From assembly GCA_963802575.1 (NCBI GenBank), contig CAWDJF010000005.1, forward strand, positions 1 to 64,000: 64,000 nucleotides of DNA, in the 5' to 3' direction. Each line of letters starts with the position of its first letter. The stretch's first letter is position 1. The DNA comes from DATFTE01 sp963802575. Its GTDB lineage: Bacteria > Acidobacteriota > Terriglobia > Terriglobales > Acidobacteriaceae. Positions 58,191 through 64,000 of the stretch are shown one piece after another. A program made the position numbers and the translations under genes. The notes under the pieces are model-generated. The model saw nothing but the letters and a program-made list of their open reading frames with translations, was not told the DNA's origin and ran no database searches.

Positions 58191-59597
58191 ATGATCCCCT
58201 GCAAGTCTTCTGTCTCCCGCCGCAGGTTTCTCCAGTCCTCTGCGATCGCTATTTGTGGGGCCGGTGTCAGCCACGCGCTCCCGTCGTTCGGTCAGAAGTC
58301 GGCGGCAGCGGATAAAGCCGACTTCACCATTCACATTGCGCCGACTTCGTTTGAAATTTCGAAAGGCAAGACGCTCCACACCATCGGCTACAACGCACAG
58401 GTTCCTGGGCCGCTGCTCCGTATGAAGGAAGGCGTGCCTGTCACGGTCGATGTCTTCAACCAGACTGACCATCCGGAAATCGTTCACTGGCACGGACAGA
58501 TGATTTCCTCCGTGGCTGATGGTGCCGTCGAAGAAGGCAGCCCGATGATTCCCGCTGGCGGCCATCATCGCTACAGCTTTACTCCCAAGCCCGCGGGCTG
58601 CCGCTGGTACCACAGCCACGCGTTCTCGGGAAAGAATCTGCAGCGCAGCCTGTTCACCGGGCAGTTTGGATTTGTCTACATTGAGCCCAAGAACGATCCC
58701 GGCCAGTACGATCAGGAAGTGTTTGTCGCGATGCATCAGTGGGAGCCATTCTTCACGGCGATGGGCGAGGACATCGGCGGCGCGCCGCCTCCGCCCAACA
58801 ACGGCCTCGAAATCGGATACCGCTCTTTCTCCTTCAACGACAATGCTCTCGGACATGGCGAGCCCGTTCGCGTCAAGGAAGGCCAGCGCGTTCTATTTCA
58901 TCTGCTCAACGCCAGCGCCACAGAGACCGTGAACGTCGCCATGGGCGGTCACTCGTTCCAGGTGGTTACCCTTGACGGCAATCCCGTGCCAACGCCTCAA
59001 ACACTTTCGGTACTGCAAGTCGGTCCCGCCGAGCGCGTCGATGCCATCGTCACCATGAATGCTCCGGGAGTATGGGTCATGGGAACCACCGACGATGACG
59101 ACCGTAAGCACGGCTTCGGCGTTGTCATCGAATATGCCAATCAGAAAGGCGCGCCGAAATGGACGCCGCAGAAAGACACCGCGTGGGACTACACCATCTT
59201 CGGAAATCAGGCAAAGAGCACCACTCCCGACGGCCAGTTCGAGCTACTGATCAAGAAAATTCCCGGCGGGCACGGCGGATTCAATCGCTGGACCATCAAC
59301 GGCAAATCGTTCCCTAAGACCGATCCGCTGATGGTAGAGGCAGGGAAGCGCTACCGCTTGATCTTTAACAATCAGAGTGATGACGCCCATCCCATGCACT
59401 TGCACCGCCACAGCTTCGAGCTGACGAAAATCGCAGGTAAATCGACGGCGGGCATTTTAAAAGACGTGGTGATGGTCGACCCCTACAAGTCAGTCGAGGT
59501 AGATTTCACCGCCGACAATCCCGGAGACACGCTGCTTCACTGCCACCAGCAACTCCACATGGATTTCGGTTTTATGACGCTGGTGAAATACAAATAA
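58191..59597 (+). CDS. Tat-exported multicopper oxidase
   Basis: The product is 468 aa. The twin-arginine signal SRRRFLQSSAIAICGAG covers about residues 9-25. Three cupredoxin domains carry the four copper motifs: EIVHWHGQ, CRWYHSHAF, HPMHLHRHSFEL and HCHQQLHMDFGFM. Type 1 copper ligands Cys and His are present, with Met as the likely axial residue. It oxidises a phenol, metal or similar donor and reduces O2 to water in the periplasm; the substrate is unknown. The start ATG 58191 has no clear ribosome site. Confidence 0.93.
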   Translation: MIPCKSSVSRRRFLQSSAIAICGAGVSHALPSFGQKSAAADKADFTIHIAPTSFEISKGKTLHTIGYNAQVPGPLLRMKEGVPVTVDVFNQTDHPEIVHWHGQMISSVADGAVEEGSPMIPAGGHHRYSFTPKPAGCRWYHSHAFSGKNLQRSLFTGQFGFVYIEPKNDPGQYDQEVFVAMHQWEPFFTAMGEDIGGAPPPPNNGLEIGYRSFSFNDNALGHGEPVRVKEGQRVLFHLLNASATETVNVAMGGHSFQVVTLDGNPVPTPQTLSVLQVGPAERVDAIVTMNAPGVWVMGTTDDDDRKHGFGVVIEYANQKGAPKWTPQKDTAWDYTIFGNQAKSTTPDGQFELLIKKIPGGHGGFNRWTINGKSFPKTDPLMVEAGKRYRLIFNNQSDDAHPMHLHRHSFELTKIAGKSTAGILKDVVMVDPYKSVEVDFTADNPGDTLLHCHQQLHMDFGFMTLVKYK

Positions 59598-59604
59598 GGT
59601 GTGG

Positions 59605-59624
59605 GGCGGGCGCCCTCGCCCGCC
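59605..59624. terminator. GC hairpin after the multicopper oxidase gene
   Basis: GGCGGGCG (59605-59612) pairs perfectly with CGCCCGCC (59617-59624) around CCCT. There is no U-run; it sits between converging genes and may end both transcripts weakly. Confidence 0.55.
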
Positions 59625-59639
59625 AGTCGCGTAGCGACG

Positions 59640-60641
59640 TCAGAGAATATTTCTGACGCTCTCGCTCTTCCCGCTCTTCAAGCTCCGATACGCCGCATCC
59701 AGAATCTCCTGATTTTGCCAACCCTCTTCCCCAGGCACTGGAAACGCCGCTTTTCCTTCGAGGGCATCGGCGAACGCGTCCACTTGCGCCGCATATGCAA
59801 GCTTGTTCGAAACCGTCTCGCTCTCGACCACAACTCCGTTCTTACGAAGTTCAATCGTGATGGGACGCTCCACGTTCAGTCCATCCTCAGCTCGCAGCGA
59901 GCCAGACTCGCCGACAATTTCAAGCGGAGTGCGATACTCCGCGCGCGTCGAAACCAGCACTGCGCCCAGCGTTCCGCGAGAGAAACCCAGCGTCATCGCA
60001 GCCGCGGCTTCCACATCGCCCGACGCAGAATCGCGCGTTGCTTGCGTGCTCACCTGAACTACTTCGTCTTGCAGGATGTAGCGCAGCGCATCGACGGAGT
60101 GGACGCCGACGTCCGCGATTGGACCACCGCCGGCGACCGCAGCGTCATTGATCCACGTGCGCGCGTGGTTGCGCCCGGGATAGGAAAATTCGGACCGGGC
60201 AAATACCGGACGTCCAATTTGCCCGGCAGCAACGCGCTCCCGCAACCGGGCCGTGCTGTTTTCGAAGCGAAACACCTGCGCCACTCCCAGCAGCAGTCCC
60301 GCGTTGCGCGCAGCCTCAACCATCTGCCGGCACTCGGCAGCATCCATGCCCATAGGTTTTTCGCAAAGCACGGGCTTGCCGCATTTCAACGCCAGCAAGA
60401 CATCGTCAAGGTGCAGAGAGTTCGGTGTCGTAACCAGAACTGCGTCTACTTCGGGAGATCGACAAAGCGATTCCGCGGAATCAAACGCCAGGGGGATTTC
60501 ATATTGACGGGCCGACTCGCGAGCCTTCTCAAGGTCGCGTCGTGAAAGGGCAGTAACGCGGGAATTCTTCGCCAGTGCGAAACCAGGCATCAGTCTTCGC
60601 ACCGCGTGCAGTCCAAAGCCGACGATGCCGAAGCGAATCAT
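59640..60641 (-). CDS. Gfo/Idh/MocA-family oxidoreductase
   Basis: The product is 333 aa. The N-terminal Rossmann fold IRFGIVGFGLHA binds NAD(P). DAVLVTTPNSLH and VLCEKPMGM (the conserved EKP) follow, with the substrate-side DVGVHSVDALRY and its His at the usual catalytic position. Family members oxidise sugars or inositol-type substrates; the specific one is not visible. The start ATG is at 60641. It ends 17 nt upstream of nothing on its strand; the lipoprotein gene comes before it on the same strand and may share its transcript. Confidence 0.87.
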   Translation of the reverse strand: MIRFGIVGFGLHAVRRLMPGFALAKNSRVTALSRRDLEKARESARQYEIPLAFDSAESLCRSPEVDAVLVTTPNSLHLDDVLLALKCGKPVLCEKPMGMDAAECRQMVEAARNAGLLLGVAQVFRFENSTARLRERVAAGQIGRPVFARSEFSYPGRNHARTWINDAAVAGGGPIADVGVHSVDALRYILQDEVVQVSTQATRDSASGDVEAAAAMTLGFSRGTLGAVLVSTRAEYRTPLEIVGESGSLRAEDGLNVERPITIELRKNGVVVESETVSNKLAYAAQVDAFADALEGKAAFPVPGEEGWQNQEILDAAYRSLKSGKSESVRNIL

Positions 60642-60657
60642 AGGCGAGTCGCACCGT

Positions 60658-61752
60658 TTAGTTGCTCACAACCATCTGAGTAGCCCCATGGCCCGTCGGT
60701 ACGAACGTTTCGAGCGTCAGGGTGCCGTCAACCGTGTTGATGTCGTACACGGTGATTGTGTTATTGGTCTGGTTCAGGATAAACAGGAAATTCCCCGTGG
60801 GATCGGCCACTACATAACTCGTCCCATGGCCGCTGCCATAAGGAGAGTTTGTCAACTCTGTCGGGGCCCCGGTGGAAGCCAGCGAATAGAACGAAACGTT
60901 GCCAGTGATCTGATTCGCGATGTAAAGCAGGGTGCCCGAGGGATGAATCGCGATCGATACCGGGCCCGTGGCTGATCCATTATTGTTGATCTGCACCACC
61001 GGGAACGGAGACCCCACGATATTGGTCAGCGCCCCGGTTGTCGGATCGATCGACAAGACCGAGATGCTGCTGTCGGCCGCGTTGGTGATGTAAACGAAGT
61101 GCTCGCCAGGATCAACCGCGACGGCCTGCGGACCGTTGCCCAGCAGGAAGGGAGATCCCGTGATCGGCTGCAACCCTCCGTTCACCACCGAGTAGGCGGA
61201 AACGGAATTCGAGTTGGCGTTGGGAACATAGACAAATTTGCCCGAAGGCGTGACCGCGATGTTCGCCGGCCCGAAGCCTGCCGCTACCGGCGTGCCGGCA
61301 ACCGGAGATAGCGTGCCATCGCCACTGATTGAAAACGACGAGACTCCGTTCACACCGCGATTTACCACGTAAAGGAAACTTCCGCCGGGATCTATCGCCA
61401 GGTTGGTCGGATTCAATGCGGTCGTGGTTCTAGGCAAAACCTCGCGCAGGGCGCCGGAATTGGAATCGACGGTATACAGCGAAATGTCGTTTTCGCCCGA
61501 GTTGGCCACATACACGAAATGGCGCGAGGGATGCACGGCCACTGACAAGGGCGACATTCCGGTATTGAACGTTCCTCCGAAGGTCTTCATCAGTTCGCCG
61601 GTCTTGTTGTTGACCCGGTATGCCAAGACCTGATTGATGGTCGGCAGGGTTACATAGGCGGGATGCGTTGGGGTGTTATTAGCGTTGCAGGCGGCCAGAG
61701 ATAACGCCAGCACGAAGGCTATCGCCAGCCGTGACAGTCCTTTGGTTGGCAT
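60658..61752 (-). CDS. Beta-propeller lipoprotein (lactonase-like), copy 2
   Basis: The product is 364 aa from ATG 61752, with AAGGG seven bases upstream; the frame to 61902 is longer only by chance. The signal ends in the lipobox LSLAACNAN, so the protein is lipid-anchored. Seven blade repeats each hold a VAVHPSRHFVYVANSGENDI- or IDPGGSFLYVVNRG-like phrase, the YncE/lactonase pattern. A distant relative of the protein at 45945-47198. Substrate or ligand is unknown. Confidence 0.85.
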   Translation of the reverse strand: MPTKGLSRLAIAFVLALSLAACNANNTPTHPAYVTLPTINQVLAYRVNNKTGELMKTFGGTFNTGMSPLSVAVHPSRHFVYVANSGENDISLYTVDSNSGALREVLPRTTTALNPTNLAIDPGGSFLYVVNRGVNGVSSFSISGDGTLSPVAGTPVAAGFGPANIAVTPSGKFVYVPNANSNSVSAYSVVNGGLQPITGSPFLLGNGPQAVAVDPGEHFVYITNAADSSISVLSIDPTTGALTNIVGSPFPVVQINNNGSATGPVSIAIHPSGTLLYIANQITGNVSFYSLASTGAPTELTNSPYGSGHGTSYVVADPTGNFLFILNQTNNTITVYDINTVDGTLTLETFVPTGHGATQMVVSN

Positions 61753-61825
61753 CAATAAACCCTTTCCATGAGAAATGAAGTCGTTGCGGATGTAATTATC
61801 AGTATGGCGAATCATGGCGCGGTCG

Positions 61826-62392
61826 CTACTTCCCACCAAAGTGGAAAATGAGGCCCGTCGACACGCGGACGTTTTTCTGCGTCGCGCTGTAGCTGTGGGC
61901 ATTCAAGTAATCGATCTCGATCACGCGCAGGTCGAAGCGCGAGCCGTAGTGCCGGTCGTACCCCACGCCGCCACCGTAACTCAGGCCGATGCTGGTTTTT
62001 CCACCCGCGGCCGACACCTGATCGCGATCTTTGCCGAACAATCCGCGGACGAAGATCGTTTGGTTGTTCCAGCGGTAGTTGTATTGCGGGCCGATCAGGA
62101 AGTTGTACAGCTTGATTTCGTTGCCGAAATTCGCGCTGCCACCCAGCACAATTCCGTATTTGCGGGTGATGTTGAAGGCGCCCTCGAGCTCGCCGCCGAA
62201 TAAGTTCGATTGGTCGGCGAACCCGATGCTCTGGCTGTCAAAGCGCATGTACGAAAACCCGGTAAAGACGTCATAGCGCGAGACCTGTTGCTGGCTCTGC
62301 GCGGGCGACGCCGTCGCCAGCAGCGCGAGAAATAAGAAGAAAAGGAAGATGGCGGTGGCACGATAGGAAAAACCTGGACGCCGGGCTGTCAT
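61826..62392 (-). CDS. Outer-membrane beta-barrel protein
   Basis: The product is 188 aa. The signal peptide ends at about residue 33 (LLATASPAQS). Alternating strands follow, such as SRYDVFTGFSYMRFD, GIVLGGSANFGNEI and SIGLSYGGGVGYDRHY, closing with STGLIFHFGGK. The final aromatic-containing strand fits recognition by the outer-membrane assembly machinery. It is about the size of an eight-strand barrel like OmpA/OmpX. Ligand unknown. Confidence 0.8.
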   Translation of the reverse strand: MTARRPGFSYRATAIFLFFLFLALLATASPAQSQQQVSRYDVFTGFSYMRFDSQSIGFADQSNLFGGELEGAFNITRKYGIVLGGSANFGNEIKLYNFLIGPQYNYRWNNQTIFVRGLFGKDRDQVSAAGGKTSIGLSYGGGVGYDRHYGSRFDLRVIEIDYLNAHSYSATQKNVRVSTGLIFHFGGK

Positions 62393-62603
62393 CAGGATTC
62401 TGAAGTCTCCAGTTTTATGGCTGTGCCAAAGTACTATAACAGGTCGGTCCGCTGGCCGACGAGCGCGCCGGCTCCCGTGCGCGCTTCATCATCAAACCCC
62501 GCTCTCGGCGGAAGTTGCGCAGCCCGCGCTGGCGAACCTTTCTACGTCTTGACTTGAGTCAGTGTCAGACCTACTATGCCCTCGCATTGCTCCCCCTTTC
62601 GCG

Positions 62604-64000
62604 ATGACGGGCCAAACGCTGGGGCATTACCAGGTACTCGAAAAAATCGGGTCGGGAGGAATGGGGGAAGTCTACCGCGCACGGGACGAGCGCCTGGCGC
62701 GTGACGTTGCCCTCAAACTCCTGAAGCCCTCCTTCGCCCACGATCAAGATCGTTTGCGGCGTTTCGAGCAGGAGGCTCGCGCCGCCGCCGCCCTCAACCA
62801 TCCCAACATCGTCGCCATCTACGACATCGGCTTCCACGAAGGCGCGCCGTACATCGTCTCCGAATTGCTGGAGGGGCTAACCCTCCGCCAGAGATTGTTC
62901 GAAGGCCCGCTCAATGCGCGCCAGGCCGCCGACTATGGTATTCAGATCGCCCACGGACTAGTCGCCGCACACGACAAGAGAATCGTTCATCGCGATCTCA
63001 AGCCTGAGAACCTGTTCATCACCCGCGATGGACGAGTAAAGATCCTCGACTTCGGCATTGCCAAACTGACCTTACCCGAAAATGCCACCGAAGATCGCTC
63101 GGTGGCGAATATGACCACCCAGACCAAGTCGGGATCGGTGCTGGGGACGGTCGCTTACATGTCGCCCGAGCAGCTTCGCGGAAAGTCGGTCGATTCGCGC
63201 AGCGACATCTTCAGCTTCGGCGCCATCCTTTACGAAATGCTGGCGGGACATCGCGCCTTCGCCGGAGAGACCGAAGTCGACACCATCACCGCAGTTCTGA
63301 AAGAAGAGCCGCCGCAGATGGTCGTTACCGGCCAAAGCGTTCCTCCCGCTTTCGAAAACATCATTCGCCACTGCCTTGAGAAAGAGCCGGAGAACCGGTT
63401 TCAATCCGCGCGCGACTTAGCCTTCGCCTTGACCACGGTTTCTGAGCCGACCACAAGGACCTCCGCTTTTCGTACCAAACCTGCCCGTCTCAAGAAGTGG
63501 CTGCCCTGGCTGGTTGGCGCCGCCGTGCTTGCTGGGGTGGGAGTGTTTCTCGGAAGCAAGTTACGTCCCGCCGAAAATCCAAATTATCTGCGCCTGAGCT
63601 TTGAGCGCGGCACCATTTATTCGGCCCGCTTTACGCCCGACGGACGCAACATCCTCTACGGCGCTTCCTGGAGCGGCCGCCCGCTCGAGATTTACACCAC
63701 GCTAGCTGATGCTCCGCAATCGCGGCCACTGGGCATCGCTTCCAGCGCTATGCTCGGTCTATCGCACAACAATGAACTCGCCATCCTGCTTCGCGGGGAG
63801 CACGGCTCTCGTCTCGACTTTATTAATGGAACTCTCGCCCGCACTCCGCTCGCCGGCGGAGCTCCTCGCGAAATTGAGCAGGATGTTCGCTGGGCCGACT
63901 GGAATGCAAAAGACGAACTCGCCATCGTCCATCATGCCAATGGCAAGATTCGCCTCGAATTTCCCATCGGCAAGGTGCTCTACGAGACTGCGGGAGACAT
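62604..64000 (+). CDS. Serine/threonine protein kinase with C-terminal propeller region, cut by window edge
   Basis: Open from ATG 62604 to the end, 465 codons so far, with no stop. Kinase domain at about 8-270: GSGGMGEVYRARD (P-loop), VALKLL (Lys), HRDLKPEN, DFGIAK and MSPEQLRG. A membrane span WLPWLVGAAVLAGVGVFLG at about 298-316 places the kinase in the cytosol. The outer part starts YLRLSFERGTIYSARFTPDGRNILYG, a TolB/WD40-like propeller, typical of acidobacterial PknB fusions. The outer part probably senses a signal that switches the kinase. It is incomplete here. Confidence 0.93.
   Translation, partial: MTGQTLGHYQVLEKIGSGGMGEVYRARDERLARDVALKLLKPSFAHDQDRLRRFEQEARAAAALNHPNIVAIYDIGFHEGAPYIVSELLEGLTLRQRLFEGPLNARQAADYGIQIAHGLVAAHDKRIVHRDLKPENLFITRDGRVKILDFGIAKLTLPENATEDRSVANMTTQTKSGSVLGTVAYMSPEQLRGKSVDSRSDIFSFGAILYEMLAGHRAFAGETEVDTITAVLKEEPPQMVVTGQSVPPAFENIIRHCLEKEPENRFQSARDLAFALTTVSEPTTRTSAFRTKPARLKKWLPWLVGAAVLAGVGVFLGSKLRPAENPNYLRLSFERGTIYSARFTPDGRNILYGASWSGRPLEIYTTLADAPQSRPLGIASSAMLGLSHNNELAILLRGEHGSRLDFINGTLARTPLAGGAPREIEQDVRWADWNAKDELAIVHHANGKIRLEFPIGKVLYETAGD

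Noticed and set aside
58143..58856. Minus-strand frame of 237 aa
   Set aside because: Shadow of the multicopper oxidase gene, which has all copper motifs.

Overview
The window looks like chromosomal DNA of an Acidobacteriota member, probably of the Terriglobia/Koribacter type (inference). The grounds are a moderately GC-rich composition and several gene types typical of that group: a protein kinase fused to a TolB/WD40-like region, a secreted VWFA protein with an altered MIDAS, several secreted beta-propellers, a secreted SLGDLAR-motif protein, a REC-PilZ-PilZ protein, and many small proteins with strong Shine-Dalgarno sites. The gene density and operon style are bacterial. No rRNA operon, CRISPR array or complete prophage was seen.

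Layout. 1-4.6 kb: a cut-off membrane protein, a DEAD-box RNA helicase, and a leftward operon with an RRM RNA-binding protein, a pseudo-receiver and an untracked 52-aa basic protein. 4.6-7.3 kb: a MocR regulator lacking its PLP lysine, divergent from a secreted protein. 7.3-11.3 kb: a compact protocatechuate operon, pcaH-pcaG-pcaB-pcaL, taking protocatechuate to 3-oxoadipate. 11.5-12.8 kb: a VWFA protein and a lone Flp pilin. 12.9-26.7 kb: a leftward complex I operon in the order nuoA-C-D-E-F-(four-helix bundle)-G-H-J-K-L-M-N. It has no nuoB or nuoI, and long palindromic spacers sit at several gene junctions. 26.8-33.3 kb: a dual-specificity phosphatase coupled to thiS, a MerR regulator with a clear promoter and operator, ribBA with a divergent RibA half, and a coiled-coil/REC-PilZ pair behind a hairpin that can mask a ribosome binding site.

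33.4-46 kb is the accessory zone. It holds palindromic repeats, a REP-type transposase remnant, a frameshifted tetR facing an A/T-rich (probably transferred) SDR gene, a truncated HPE-repeat gene, a glyoxalase remnant, an IS3-family element, and two copies of a repeat that each end in a parS-like 16-bp palindrome. It also has a REC-histidine kinase, several small proteins, and a tRNA-Leu(UAA) whose 3' half is duplicated twice in tandem upstream. 46-64 kb: secreted propellers, an MscS channel gene (frameshifted), PPK2, a large BNR-repeat secreted protein (frameshifted), a secreted protein with a CxxCH motif, a Tat-exported multicopper oxidase, a Gfo/Idh/MocA oxidoreductase, an outer-membrane barrel protein and a truncated protein kinase.

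Four otherwise well conserved genes (nuoL, tetR, mscS, BNR protein) each carry one single-base frameshift. This may be real decay or assembly error, and raw reads would decide. All statements rest on reading the sequence and on knowledge of protein families; no database search was run.
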